DNA of 64,000 nucleotides, taken from the NCBI GenBank assembly GCA_026874595.1, contig CM049318.1, forward strand, positions 45,306,456 to 45,370,455, read 5' to 3'. Origin of the DNA: Sipunculus nudus (Eukaryota > Annelida > Sipuncula > Golfingiida > Sipunculidae). Of this stretch, positions 23,273 to 35,582 are shown one piece after another; position 1 is the stretch's first letter; the number at the start of each line of letters is the position of its first letter. The notes beneath the pieces are model-generated. The model was given only the letters and a program-made list of their open reading frames with translations, searched no databases and was not told where the DNA came from. Both the position numbers and the translations under genes were made by a program.

Positions 23273-25328
23273 CCGTAAAATCTCCACTTAAAACCGCACT
23301 TCCGATTAAAACCGCACCCAGACTTCGCTGAAATTCCAGGTGAGACACCGCGAGGGGCTCAAATACTAAAAACCCCCCTTTAAAACCGCACCAACTTTCG
23401 CTACGGAATGATTTGACAAAAGACACAATCAAGCTATCATCTAGAAATGAACATGCGTAGGTTGCGGCTCGGCCATTCCTATCCACTTTAAAATTCCTTG
23501 GGCATTTTATTTAAACTCATCATAAGACTTTTTTTACAGGGTCACTCAAGCATGAAGTTTGGGAAGACGCAAGGGCCGGTGAACCTCTGCCTGTTTATAC
23601 AGATTTTATATTCCGTGCCGTATTCTTGTTTGCTACTGATTTGTCATTATATTTTGGAAAAAATATTCTGCTTATCCATTTCAAGTCACTGTATATTTTA
23701 ATTCTAAAAGTAATATTTTGAAATCTTAATTTCTGATGAAAATTCCATTTTCTGGAATTACTCGGAAGATTCAAATCATTTTCATACCGGTTACTTCGGT
23801 ATTATCATCGTCACATCGTACGTTGACATCGCTCCAGGTTACAATTTACTGGTTCGTTTGAAAACATCGCTGGTCACCTTAACTAAATATCAAAGTAACT
23901 GAAGTTACCTTATCGAGATACGCACGTATAGGAAACATGACGCTTGAAAACGAGTGATTTTAAGGTAAAATTAAAGTGGCCAGTCGGGGTAAGCAAGTTT
24001 TTTTTCTGAAGAAAGTTTCCGTGGGGAGCCATTTTGTCAAGGCAGTGTTCGCGCAAGGCACGCTGGGACGAAATAGGTGGCTGTTCTGTTTACCACCCAC
24101 CGCGTACAGCCGTTCAAAATATTCTTAGCAGAATACCGGGGCGTTTCAGCACATGGCGGCACTCAAACTTGATTTTAAAACGATCGTCTGCCATTGTGTG
24201 ACTCTTTGCGATGTCAGCTTTTTATTTACTTTACGTTTTAAACAAATAATCATTCCTAAATAATGCCGCAAATGGGTTTATAGTAGGCTTTTATTTCAAT
24301 TTTGCTTGACCATGCCCAACGATGTGGGCCGCTATTAGCCCTAGCGCCTGTCCTCTCTTACTACGCTAGGCTGTGCGAGAGCCCTAGAAGATAATTTGAG
24401 GAAACTGGAGACATTCCACATGACAATTAAATTCTTATATTTCGTCTGAAAATGTCATATTCGTTAAGAAATAAAGATATTCTTATCAAATACGCATATA
24501 ACATTCCACTTAGACAGTGTTTGTCCACTTTAAATGATGATTAGAAGAATATGTATTTTCCTAATAAACGGTGATACACGGGGAACGATGTCTGCTCTGG
24601 GTTTTCCCTCTAGCCACGGCTGGCCGGCAGCCGCCTGTGTAACCAGTGGTAACGGGCCTTGTTGGCTCAGCGAGCAAAGGTCACGCAGTTCATTGCTTCA
24701 GATTCTGAGACAGTTTCAAGCGCAAGGATTGCAAAGTTTTAAAAGTGAGTCTTGTTTACATACTAAAACATAATATTTAGCTGAATTTCGTGGTCATTCG
24801 AATAAAGTACTATATCTCCCTTAGATTACTTAAAGTTTCCTTGTCATAAACGCACTATTTGATTTTACATGATTTTTTCCGACAAGGGTTTGAAGTTCTC
24901 CAGTTTACTCTGAAGCTTTTTTTTGCGGCGGTATCCTGGGTCCTGGATCCCGCCGCATTTAATGCAGTTAGGCCGCTGTGTGTTACAGCAGGGTTGTTGT
25001 AAACGTATTATTTGGTAACAATTACCAAGAATTTATAACAAGTTATATATCACACGAAAACTTATCAGCAATATTTTAATTTATAAATAACAAATAACCG
25101 TAAATAATACATTTACACACGGCTCCCATGCATGCAAGACTGCTGCTAAGAACGGCCTTTGAAAGTTGCAATATTATCGCTCACTCGCCGGCCCAAAAAC
25201 GATGACTGTCAGGAAGATATTCAGGAAACCCTTCTAGTATAAACCGCACAGTGCTTTCAGGAAATCAACCTGATTTCAAGATTTTGAATTTCTTGATTAA
25301 ACCGCGGTTTTAAGTGGAGATTTTACGG
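23273..25328. mobile_element. TA-flanked DNA transposon with near-perfect TIRs
   Basis: CCGTAAAATCTCCACTTAAA at the left is exactly inverted at the right (TTTAAGTGGAGATTTTACGG), with an adjacent AAACCGC/GCGGTTT also matching, and TA on both sides. Subterminal direct copies of AAAACCGCAC follow on the left. Length is 2056 bp. TA target sites and these ends fit the Tc1/mariner/pogo group. No DDE transposase was found. The interior has a GC-richer, promoter-like patch and one exon-like ORF, so it is non-autonomous or has captured DNA. Confidence 0.75.
24534..24744 (+). CDS. Exon-like ORF within TA element (unrecognised)
   Basis: Open frame with an inner ATG at 24588 (MSALGFPSSHGWPAAACVTS) ending at a consensus donor GTGAGT (24745-24750). 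It lies in the less AT-rich core of the TIR element. No domain known to me; possible captured exon or chance. Confidence 0.2.
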
Positions 25329-25639
25329 TAATTCTGTTTTGATATATGTTTCTATTATTATGATAGATAAGGTTTCGTCTTCAGCACCTGGCTGTAATGT
25401 ATTTTATCTGGGAAATTTAAGGAAGCAATCAATTATTTAAGGTTCCTGGTAGCTTTATAAAAATAACCTATGATTGATAACCCATACTGGAAACGTTTCC
25501 TGTTCAGTGCATTCTCCAAATTAGAAAGCATTGTTTCAGGAATAAATGTAATCTTTCCAGTAAATTTGTGAGTTGTTTCATCATAAGCACCTCGTCAGGT
25601 TTTCATAATGGTTGCAGTGGACATAAAACGGCAAAGACA
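25329..25639. other. No gene seen
   Basis: AT-rich spacer. Confidence 0.4.
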
Positions 25640-26376
25640 AACAACAAAGAACATTTTCTGACTTTAAATATTTTTCAAAACATGTTTTATTTTGTAGACA
25701 TTTTTGAGACATTAAAATGCTAATATGCCTTCGATGGGCAAATTTAATTTTTTTATAGGAACACGAAACTTTCTTTTGAAACATATTTCATATAAAAACA
25801 TGAAACACAGTGACATGTTTTACTCTAAGTTAAAACATGTTTCTTTGGAAAACACATGTTTCGAAAAATGGGACAACTACACGTTTTAGGCTGAACAGAC
25901 GTTTTGAATAGTTACAAGTTTGATGAAAGTGAAACATGTCTTAAAACATGTCTTATATGTGACATATTTCATATAAAGACATGTAACACTGAGACATGTT
26001 TAACTCTAAGTTTAAAACATGTTTCTTAGGAGAAAACATGTTTCGAAAATGGGACAACTACATGTTTTAGGCTAAACAAGCGTTTTAAATAGTTACATGT
26101 TTTATGAAAAGTGAGACATGTCATATATGCGACATATTTCATATAAAAACATGTAACACAGAGACACGTTTTATCTTACTGTCCATGAAATTTTCTCTGT
26201 GTGTGAAACATGTTTTAAATATAAACATGGTTCAAGAGGATTAAAAACATGTTTTCGCAGTTGAAACATCTGTGAGTCATGAAACATGCTGGAAACATGT
26301 TTTGAAAAATGGGACAGAATGGTGTTTTAAATAGAAACATGAAACATGTCCTCAGTTTTTAGAGTGGGAACATATC
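25640..26376. repeat. AAACATGTTT palindrome-array repeat, copy 2
   Basis: More than a dozen ACATGT-centred palindromes, in a longer tandem arrangement: the block GACATGTTTTACTCTAAGTT, then AAAACATGTTTC and GGGACAACTACA, occurs twice with a period of about 180 bp (near 25813 and 25994). It ends TTTTTAGAGTGGG at about 26368, the inverse of the start of copy 1 at 17661. Confidence 0.7.
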
Positions 26377-26647
26377 TCAGCAGATCTACAGTTAACAACT
26401 TTTCAATGTGGTCGGTAGTTTTAAATCAAAGGCACTTCGTTACCGAAAAGTAAACTGGCACTGGTTAGTTGTGAGGCTGTATCAGTATTCCGATATACTT
26501 TTAGTATCGATACGTATCGATACGGTTACCAATTTGCTTTGCATGCTGTATCGTCGTATCGATGAAGCACAATGACTGCTATCGAAAATACAACCTTACC
26601 TAGACTATAATCTTATATATTAATCAGCTATAAAAAAAACTTTTTAT
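26377..26647. other. Spacer with ATCGATAC palindromes
   Basis: Contains GTATCGATACGTATCGATAC near 26507, a local palindrome cluster. No gene. Confidence 0.4.
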
Positions 26648-29417
26648 TGCTTGCCGGAATCAAAGATTTCGGCAAGCATATTGGTCAGTTGCGTATGTCT
26701 GTTTGTCTGTTTGTCTGTCTGTTTGTTTGTCACCACTCTCCTGGCCACAATTTTGCCACAATAACCTTGAAACTTACAGGGATGTTCGAAAACATAATTT
26801 CTAGGTGCCCTATTGTTTTTGGTTAAAATAGGTCAAAGGTCAAGGTCAAGGTCGTCAAAACTTCTCAAAACGTTTTTTTCTTCATATCTTTGTGACTATT
26901 AGTCGTAGCTACTTCAACAATAACTCATTTTAATCGTCATTCCACGGCCTGTCATCTGGTGTGTAGCTGACTCAAATTAACTGTAACCATGGTTACAGTT
27001 TTTTGGGGAAAAGTCATGATATTCGAAAATAAGGGATCTTATTTTTCTAACTTTGTCAGTTTTAAAGCTAGAGTGTTCTAGTTTTTTGCATCAGGTAGCA
27101 TTCAACTAGTACTACAAAATTTTGTTACAAGTCTTGCAGTATCTCGTAAAATATCTCGTGAATAGAGATATTTCGAGATTTCATTCATCTTGCGCCAAAG
27201 GCCACATTATTGCAGGAATCTTTTTGAAACTGACATATCATAAGTCCTACACTAGTATCTCGAAATAATTTTTTCATTTTTTGAATATGGCTCCTAGGGG
27301 GCACTGCACACGGCCCTCACACAGATATCATTACATTGGCCATATCTCTAAAACCCAAAGCCTCAATTACATAAACTATAGCTTATTTTTTTCCCTCTGA
27401 GTCTTCTCCATAAACTGATAATGTCATCTGGTCTCAATCTTGTGTCACTTTGTCATTGTGTCCGTCTGTTTGTCAGTTGTCCTCACATTCGCCTGCTTGC
27501 TCTTGCGTCTCACATATAGCATTCTACAGGCCACAGTTTTGAAAGAATCCTTTTGAAACTATTACTTCTTAAGTCTTACACTAATATCTCGAGACCAATT
27601 TTTCATTTTCCGGATATGGCCGCTAGGGGGCGCTGAACTCGAACCTCTCCCAACATATCATGCTTTGGCAATATCTCCAAAACTATAAACCTCAGTTACA
27701 TAGACTGTAGCTTTTTTCTTCCTTTGAGTCGTCTCCATAATCTGGAGTAGTCATCTGGACTCAATCTTGAGTCACTTTGTCAGTGTGTCCGTCTGTTTGT
27801 CAGTTGTCCTCAAATTCGCCTTCTTACTGGTTCTTGTTTGTTTGTCACCACTCTCCTGGCCACAATTTTGCCACAATAACCTTGAAACTTACAGGGGTGA
27901 TGAAAAAGATCATTTCTAGGTGCCCTATTGTTTTTGGTTAATATAGGTCAAAGGTCAAGGTCAAGGTCGTCAAAACTTCTTAAAACGGTTTTTTCTCCAT
28001 ATCTGTGTGACTTTCAGTCGTATCTACTTCAACAATAGCTCATTTTAATTGTCGTTCCAAGGCCTGTCATCTGGTGTGTAGCTGACTCAAATTTGCCGTA
28101 ACCATGGTTACAAATTTCGGGGGAAAAGTCAGGATATTCGAAAATAAGGGGTCTTATTTTTCTAACTTTGTCAGTTTTAAAGCTAGAGTGATCTAGTTTT
28201 TTGCATCAGGTAGCATTTAACTAGTACTACAAGATTTTATTACAAGTCTTGCAGTATCTCGTAAAATATCTCGTGAATAGAGATATTTCGAGATTTCATT
28301 CATCTTGCGCCAAAGGTCACATTATTGCAGCAATCTTTTTGAAACTGACATATCATAAGTCCTACACTAGTATCTCGAAATAGTTTTTTCATTTTTTGAA
28401 TATGGCTGCTAGGGGGCGCTGCAAACGACCCTCACACACATATCATTACATTGGCCATATCTCTAAAACCCAAAGCCTCATTTACATAAACTATAGCTGA
28501 TTTTTTTCCTCTGAGTCTTCTCCATAAACTGATAATGTCATCTGGTCTCAATCTTGTGTCACTTTGTCAGTGTGTCCGTCTGTTTGTCAGTTGTCCTCAA
28601 ATTTGCCTGCTTGCTGGTTCTTGCGTCTCACATATAGCATTCTACAGGCTACAGTTTTTAAAAAAGCATTTGAAAACTGATGCATATTATGTTTTACAGA
28701 AATATCTCAAAACATTTTTTCTATTTTCCGGATATGGCAGCTAGGTGGCGCTGCACAAGATCCTCACACACATATCATTATATTGACCATATCTCTAAAA
28801 CCCAAAGGCACAATTACAGAGACTATGGCTTATTTTCTTTCCCTGAGTCTTCTCCATGACCTAGTAATGTCATCTGGTCTCAATCTTGTGTCACTTTGTC
28901 AGTGTGTCTGTTTGTCAGTTGTCCTAAAATCCGCCTACTTGCTGGTTCTTGCGTCTCATATATAGCATTCTACAGGCCACAATTTTTTTTTTCAGGAATC
29001 CTTTTAAAACTGGTACATCTTATGTGTTACACTAATATCTCAAAACAGATTTTTCATTTTCCGGATATAGCCACTAGGGGGCGCTGCACTTTCACCTCCC
29101 CAACATATGTTTTGGCTATCTCTCCAAAATTATAAACCTTACCTACATAAACTATCGCTAATTTTGCTCTTCTTCACCTTCGGCGCTTTTGTCTGTAATC
29201 TGTTATCACAGATGTGTCAGTATGTCTGTCTGTTCGTCTTTTGTTATCAGCTTTCTCTGCTTCCTCGTTGCTTTGTCTGATATGTCATTTTACAGGCCAC
29301 AACTTCTCAGCAAAAGCTGAGGGTCATTCAAATAATAGAAAACCCACAATATGTTCTGTCTGTCCTTCTGTCTGTCATTTCAACTTCCGGCAAGCGCTCG
29401 ACCTCTGGTCGTCTAGT
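26648..29417 (+). mobile_element. Helitron-like element, GCTTGCCG family
   Basis: The 5' end ATTGCTTGCCGGAATC forms a hairpin with GATTTCGGCAAGC. The 3' end repeats the arm (CCGGCAAGC), then has a hairpin (CGACCTCTGGTCG) and TCTAGTTT at about 29409-29416. The interior is tandem-like. Landmarks GTCACCACTCTCCTGGCCAC, AGGTCAAAGGTCAAGG and ATGGC..CTAGGGGGCGCTG recur at about 26731/27846, 26830/27945, and 27285/27617/28403/28735/29070. No Rep/helicase ORF was seen; overlapping ORFs at 28535-29519 translate repeated GTCTGTTTGTC tracts. Confidence 0.6.
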
Positions 29418-30266
29418 TTCTTATATTGGCCTAATTGTGCAATACAATGTATCTTCAAAGAAAATCATAGACGTTCAGTGATACATTTGTTGTGTATGTA
29501 TTCATCGCAAATGATATGAGCTGTTTATCGGTAGAAACAAGAAAAAGTGGAGTCGAAAATTAATTTTGTCCAAATACATGTATATGTACTATATAGAGAC
29601 AACGCTTCCCGAAAGTTGTTCGATGATTTGGGATAAATTCTGCAAAGAATAGATGATAACAAAATGTCCATTTGTTGAAAGTTCTCAGGTGAACCGAGGC
29701 CACATTTCAGTAATAAGATTATATTGTTTTACAAAGTTCAAACGTGTATTGCCACGAGGAAATTATTTATATTTATTAGGCTTGCTGTAAATATGTCACA
29801 TATATGATTCATCAGTTGTATGAGGGTAGTGATGCGGTCAATGCCCGGCCGGGTGGAGAAGCACACCATGCCTTGAGTTGATCCACGGCAAACAGTGTGC
29901 GCCACTGCCTCACGTAGGGCACAGCTCCCCGACTCAAGTATACCCTTGATAATAGCCGGTTCCCCCACCACTCAGCAGTGGTGGTCACGTCGTTCGTAGT
30001 GCGAAGATCCCCCGGATATCAAAGCTCGTGTACTGGGAGTGTCGTGTGTAGCAATGAACTGTCATGTAAACCGTACCCGTGCTCACACTGCGTCTCGGAG
30101 ACGATGTCCATCACGATGGTCCAGTCACAACAGCAAAACACCGAGTACAGGGCATTTCGGGCCCTATTTCACGTGAAGACTTTTTGATAAATTAAACTTT
30201 AGGAATAAATTTTAGCTTGTTTTAAATTTGTTATAGCGCTCTAACAAGAGGCACTTCACAACAGTG
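29418..30266. other. Upstream region of activin-like gene
   Basis: Non-repetitive and less AT-rich towards 30190, probably promoter and 5' UTR of the gene starting at 30267. CACCACTCAGCAGTGGTGGT at about 29965 is a 20-bp near-perfect palindrome. No TATA box is convincing. Confidence 0.35.
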
Positions 30267-30717
30267 ATGGCTGGGAGGCAGGCACTATTGCGGCAAGTGT
30301 TGTGGCTGTGTTTGTTGTCTGGGTTAACTGGTATTAACACTGATCTAGTAGGCCATCTGGCCTCATTAAGGCTGACCGGACCAGGCCCGGTTGGGCCATC
30401 GGTACCTCTCCCCTCAGGACCCCCCTGCCCGACGGATGCTTGCCGGCTAGACCAAGCTGATCGCCGAGACAAGCTACGGGAACACCGGAAAAGTTTGCGA
30501 CTCGCCAATATTAAAGATGACATTCTTGCCAAGCTTGGCCTGAGCAGGAAACCTGACCTGTCACAACAAGCCAGGAGTAAGGCGTACACCCGAAGTGTAA
30601 AAAAGGTGCTAGAGAGACTGTGGTTGAAGAAGGCAGGGCGGGGACGTAGGGGTTCTCAAGTCGCCAATGGAGCTTACCAGAATGAAATCTCAGAAATTGT
30701 TTCCATGTCTGAAGAAG
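30267..30717 (+). CDS. Activin/inhibin-beta-like TGF-beta ligand, exon 1
   Basis: Secreted dimeric growth-factor precursor; only the N-terminal prodomain half is present. ATG at 30267 gives a signal peptide (QVLWLCLLSGLTG), then a proline/glycine-rich stretch. A cysteine pair PCPTDACRL (about residues 52-60) and a basic helix NIKDDILAKLGLSRKPDLSQ follow. It ends EISEIVSMSEEG. In INHBA-type proteins the same order is found: C..C, K.HIL..L.LKKRPD.TQ, and EIITFAESG at the exon 1/2 junction, with phase 1. Here the exon also ends in phase 1 at a strong donor (GTAAGC, 30718). The ATG was chosen over the in-frame GTG just before it. Mature ligand exons are not in the window. Assignment is from recalled family pattern. 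Confidence 0.7.
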
Positions 30718-31627
30718 GTAAGCCACTTCACGCTTAGTTTCAAACTGAAGAAAGTAAGAACTGTCAACTTATTTCAGTTATTAATAATAAACATTTCTTT
30801 GACTTTTATGATCATATAACAAAATTTATCCCGGACTACCGGGAAACGCAACTGACTGGTGATTTTATTTAACAGATTTTATAAAACTCTGGTATCAAGC
30901 TTAGAGTGGATTTTATGCACACCCTTAATATTTTTATAATTGATTTTTTTTTTAAACTGAAGGATGTGTTTAAAAAAAATGTTTGAATATGCACAATGTT
31001 AAAGTGACCAAGTAGATATCTCCAACGGGCTAAATGTTGGTCAAAGAATAAAGAACGTGGTGACTGGGACACAACCTGGCTGCCGCTATAATAGAGATAT
31101 AAGCCTGACGGATCGGGCGGCTGTCATCAGGTGGACAGATGCGCGTGTCATTAGCGTAGAGGTGTCACCATAGGGGGCACACACGTTTTTGTAAGCACTC
31201 GCCTGGTCCTCCATTCACGTGCAGTCTGTCAGGTTTTCTCCATGCCCAAACCATCTACTGTCACAGTGGAGGTTGGGATTTCCGGTAAGCGGTAACCATT
31301 GCTTGCTGATACCCATATGAATTCTCTACATCCTCATGCCTCTCACGTTCATGCCTTCCTTTACTAATGCATTGTTTTACTGTCACTGCCCCCCCCCCCC
31401 CCACACACACACTTGGTTTCAGGGGGACATATTCCTCCCACTTTTTAGGTGAATAAAACCCATAATTTGTAATATTGTAAATTAAGAATCATATAGTTCT
31501 GAAAACTGAACAAAATTATTTTTGCATAACGAAACTTAATAATTTCCATAAAATATGGAGAAGACGAAGAGATTTATGATATTCTGAGAGAGAGATTTTG
31601 TCTTTGGTGTCAGGGGGGGGGGGGGGG
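30718..31627 (+). other. Start of intron 1
   Basis: Donor GTAAGC at 30718. No gene in the rest; C14 at 31389-31402 and G15 at 31613-31627. Confidence 0.5.
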
Positions 31628-31805
31628 CTGAGAATCTGATCGACTACAAGTCATCTGAGCTATAGCGATCAATCTTTGTCCGTCGTCCGTTTGTCTGTCT
31701 GTCTTTCTGTCCGTTAACAGGGCACGAATTGTAACCGCTGGACCTAGAAACTTCTAACTAAAAACCATAAAAGTCAATACAAAATCTCCACGGAAACCTG
31801 AAATT

Positions 31806-31820
31806 AGGTCACTGTGACCT
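31806..31820. promoter_or_regulatory. AGGTCAnnnTGACCT palindrome
   Basis: AGGTCACTGTGACCT: a perfect inverted repeat of the nuclear-receptor half-site with 3-bp spacer, the consensus steroid (estrogen-type) response element. It lies within the repeat and intron 1 of the activin-like gene. Binding is not shown. Confidence 0.4.
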
Positions 31821-32477
31821 TCATCCTACGGGGTTCGAAAATACCCCTAGAATAATTTAAAATTTGATACAAAAGCACCAGTATCTGAATAACTAATGCA
31901 TTGATTGCCATGATTCTTTCAATGTTTATCATCGAATGTTTCATCATTTCCTGAAGACTGGTGGCACCACCTGTACTTTTTTTTCTAATTGTTATGCATT
32001 TTTTTCTGTATTTTTTTAGACTTTCAGATGAAGCAGTTCGTCCGTTAACAGGGCACAAATCGTAACCTTAGATCTAGAAACTTCTAACTGTACGTCAAGG
32101 GAGGTCCTAGGCCAATCTCCTTGGATCCTAAAATTAGGTCCCTGTGACCTATATCCTCCGAGCTGTTGGGCTCGAACGTACCCCCCAGAATAATTTAAAA
32201 AATGATACAAAAGCTCCAGTATCTGATTAACTAATGCATTGATTGCCATGATTCTTTCTATATATATTGATCATTGGATGTTTCAACTCTTCCTGAAGAC
32301 TGGAGACGCCCTCTTTATTTTTCTAATTTTTACACATTTTTATCTCTTTTTTTATGGGACTTTCAGATGAAGCAGTCCGTCCTTTCACAGGGCACAAATC
32401 ATAACCGTTAGACCAAGAAATTCTAACTGTACACATCCAGGGAGGTCCTAAACAATCCTCCTTGGAAACCGGAAATT

Positions 32478-32492
32478 AGGTCATGGTGACCT
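32478..32492. promoter_or_regulatory. AGGTCAnnnTGACCT palindrome
   Basis: AGGTCATGGTGACCT, another perfect 6-3-6 palindrome in the same repeat element. One-mismatch versions are at 32136, 32636 and 32865. Confidence 0.4.
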
Positions 32493-33198
32493 ATATTTTG
32501 CGAACTACAGGCTGAAAACATGATTTTGAGCACCTAGTCAGTCATACAAGGCACAAATTGTATCCGCTATGTCAAGTATCCTCTAGCATGACATTCAGGC
32601 AGGTTCTAGGTAAATCTGTATGGAAACCTAAAATTAGATCATGGTGACCTATATTTTGTGAACTATAAGGCCAAAAACATGAATTTAGCACCCTGAAAAT
32701 CAGATGGGCACAAATTGTATCTGCTAACCCTAGAATGTTCCAATGTAGTATACTGGGAAGTCTTGGGCAATCTCTATGGGAACCTGGAATCACGTCGTGG
32801 TGACCTCTATATTGCTAGCTACCGGCCAAAACATCCTGGAAAATCTCCATTGAAACCTGAAATTAGGTCATGGTGATCTATTTTACTGGCCAAGAACATT
32901 TTAAGCACCAAAAGAGTCAGACAGGGTACAAAACATTTCTGTTGGACCTAGAATCTTCTGTCTTGACATCCAGGAATGTGCATGCTCAGCTGACGACATA
33001 CAAAAAGGCTATATTTCATGGGAATGCCTGGGATATTTTCATGAATTTTTTTCTTCTTGTTGATTTTAAAGAATTTTATTAGCCGCAGTTGAATGGGGGT
33101 ATCACCTACAAAATTTGGCATTCAGGTGTCACCGTGATACATTTTTTGTGAATGTCTTCCTAGTCAGCTGAGCGTAATGACCCATTGATCACTTGTTT

Positions 33199-33699
33199 TA
33201 AACTACTCTTACATTTTGATACAAATATTCAATGGCTGAGAACGTTTAACAAAATTGAAATGATGATGGGCTATTAGCCCTTATTGTGAGCTACATTAGG
33301 CGAAAAGACGATTTTGAGAAATAGGACTCTCTCCGGAGTAAATATTTTCATTCTAACAAGCACGCTAATTTGAATTATTTTTCAATTATAAATATATATA
33401 AAATGCTCATCTTGAAATATGCTATGCTTATTGATCTCTTGGATCGCTCTCTCAGTTGGCACCACTTATAATTCCTTTATACATCTACATATATTCTACA
33501 CACCAAAATTTGAGCATTATCTTGACGCAGAAGGTCAAAGGTTGATAAAATAAGCGGAAGTAAGCGCGTGTTTTGGGTTTACAGGTAAAATTAAAAAAAA
33601 AAAATCAGGTTAAAGTTAAAAACTCTATGATAATCTTATATGTAATCAAACTTATCGTTTTGATTTTCAAGTCTGTGGTTTTTTCCTGAAAGTGATGAT
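33199..33699. other. No gene seen
   Basis: AT-rich intronic or intergenic spacer between the Helitron-like element and the minisatellite. Confidence 0.4.
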
Positions 33700-34225
33700 A
33701 ATCATTGACCAAGTGTAAATGTATGTGAATGTACGAGAACACCCTGACCAAGTGTAAATGTAAGTGAATGTAGGAGGACACCCTGACCAAGTGTAAATGT
33801 CAGTGAATGTACGAGAACACCCTGACCAAGTGTAAATGTCAGTGAATGTAGGAGGACACCCTGACCAAGTGTAAATGTAAGTGAATGTAGGAGGACACCC
33901 TGACCAAGTGTAAATGTAAGTGAATGTAGGAGGACACCCTGACCAAGCGTAAATGTCAGTGAATGTAGGAGGACACCCTGACCAAGTGTAAATGTAAGTG
34001 AATGTAGGGGGACACCCTGACCAAGTGTAAATGTAAGGGAATGTAGGAGGACACCCTGACCAAGTGTAAATGTAAGGGAATGTAGGAGGACACCCTGACC
34101 AAGTGTAAATGTAAGGGAATGTAGGAGGACACCCTGACCAAGCGTAAATGTAAGGGAATGTACGAGGACACCCTGACCAAGCGTAAATGTAAGGGAATGT
34201 ACGAGGACACCCTGACCAAGTGTTA
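33700..34225. repeat. Minisatellite, 39-bp unit (~13 copies)
   Basis: Unit GACCAAGTGTAAATGTAAGT followed by GAATGTAGGAGGACACCCT; 39 bp, about 13 copies with a few point variants (AAGTG/AAGGG, TAGGAGG/TACGAGA). 39 is divisible by 3, so the - strand reads as 13-residue repeats (WSGCPPTFTYIYT) for 205 codons; this is not treated as a gene. Confidence 0.9.
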
Positions 34226-34617
34226 ATGCAAGTGTAAGTGAAAATACGTTTTCTCATCGAAATTTCCTGGGCAGTTTTCAACATGGCATGTGGCGCAGCC
34301 CTGACATTTCGGTAAACACTTATCTGTCAGGGGACAGCACTGACGCTGTCCTGTGATGAGAGTGACGACCGTCGCCTCTCCGTCGTCAGTCACAAGCTGG
34401 CCATTGTCAGTCCGCCTTTTATCACATGAACAACCGGTTTAGTGCACACAGGTCACTCAGGTTTGAACTGGCCATGCGCAAGGTGCCCACAAGTCAATAC
34501 ACCGCGCCGTCACACATAACGGGACCAGCGATTCTGCCCGGAACCCAGGGAATCTTATCTTCTTGATGATGTGAGATTTAGTTTACTTGTGGTTGCTTTT
34601 ATACTCATCTATACATG
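34226..34617. other. No gene seen
   Basis: Less AT-rich unique sequence (34300-34520). GTCAGGGGACAGCACTGACGC and similar short inverted stretches occur. No ORF of note. Confidence 0.4.
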
Positions 34618-34638
34618 CTCTCTCTCTCTATCTATATA

Positions 34639-34716
<78 letters not shown>

Positions 34717-34725
34717 CACATACTA

Positions 34726-34790
<65 letters not shown>
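34618..34790. repeat. (CT)n then (TA)n compound microsatellite
   Basis: (CT)n to about 34682, then (TA)n to 34790, interrupted once by a short unique piece near 34715. Confidence 0.9.
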
Positions 34791-34793
<3 letters not shown>

Positions 34794-35226
34794 GATTCCA
34801 AGATACGGTCCACCATCCATAACATGTTGCTGATACTGACGCTTGCCTGTTAAATTAGGCAGTTTACAGAGTTTTTGCAAATGAACTAACATTGACGCCG
34901 GACGAGGCTTGTAGCAGACTTATTGGGCAATAAATAACAGGTACATATGATACAATCTGCAGATCCTGATTCAGTGAGGATAGCACTTCTATTAAGTTGT
35001 GTTACAAACATATTTTATGCTCGACCTAGATGCTGACATTAAGTGTATTTCTTACAAGACTGGCCAAGTCGATACAGCTAATTAATAAGACTTTACAATT
35101 GCTCCTGCTGAGAGAAAGATCTGCACTTGCTGTGTACAGGTACTGCCACCTGGAGGCAAATTATTATACGGCTCACTGACCGTCCCACTGCTTCGACTGG
35201 TAAATTCCGGGCATTAGAACAGCACC
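34791..35226. other. No gene seen
   Basis: Unique sequence leading to an unrecognised coding-like stretch at 35227. Confidence 0.35.
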
Positions 35227-35582
35227 ATGCAAGCAGCCTCACCGCCTAAGGTATTTTCAGTGATGTCATCAGTAGGTGCTAGTTACTGGGGGCTTTCGCA
35301 GAAATTTACCCGAAACCAACGTGATTCATTCAGTCATCGCGCTTTACGCTACCAATTTGGCAGTTTGCTACATGCAGTTAGGGATATACAGAAAGAATAT
35401 CAAGAGAATTAAAACTATTTCAGGTACTGGTAATTGAAGATGAACTGAAGCCCGAAGTGGATCCAGCTATCAAAGCAGCGCTTTTCTATTATGAAGAAAT
35501 GAGATCACAGCAGATGTCGTTTTTGAATCGAATTTTATCCTGCAAGGAATGTTGTGGTTCCGTCCATCTGGGTTTCCGTTAG
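35227..35582 (+). pseudogene. Coding-like stretch, two frames (unrecognised)
   Basis: ATG at 35227 reads 61 codons with balanced composition (SQKFTRNQRDSFSHRALRYQ, FGSLLHAVRDIQKEYQEN) and stops at 35412. An overlapping frame from 35382 continues as RELKLFQVLVIEDELKPEVD, PAIKAALFYYEEMRSQQMSF, LNRILSCKECCG to a stop near 35582. The second frame would be entered by a single frameshift near 35400. Alternatively, an acceptor TATTTCAG at 35416-35423 opens it as a separate exon. The protein looks helical and charged. No family is known to me. It lies inside intron 1 of the activin-like gene if that gene extends to 37595. Confidence 0.35.

Larger units (their letters stand above)
31628..33198 (+). 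mobile_element. Helitron-like element, AGCTGA family, with palindromic AGGTCA sites
   Basis: The 5' side carries CATCTGAGCTATAGCGATCA and GTCCGTCGTCCG. The 3' end is CAGCTGAGCGTAATGACCCA, then a GATCACTTGTT terminus. The interior is several imperfect units of about 150-330 bp, each running GGGCACAAATYGTAACCG, then TTCTAACTGTA, GGAGGTCCTAGG, and CTGAAATTAGGTCA(N)3TGACCTATATT. No ORF with a known domain; Rep/helicase is absent. It lies in intron 1 of the activin-like gene. Confidence 0.5.

Noticed and set aside
28535-29519. Overlapping + strand ORFs with SVCLSV-type sequence
   Set aside because: They translate GTCTGTTTGTC-type tandem tracts of the Helitron-like element.
33667-34284. 205-residue protein of 13-residue repeats
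   Set aside because: Frame is open only because the minisatellite unit is 39 bp; all units encode the same W-G-C-P pattern on the - strand, and overlapping frames are also open.
34587-34892. Proteins with long IYIYIY and SLSLS runs
   Set aside because: Pure translation of (TA)n and (CT)n microsatellites.
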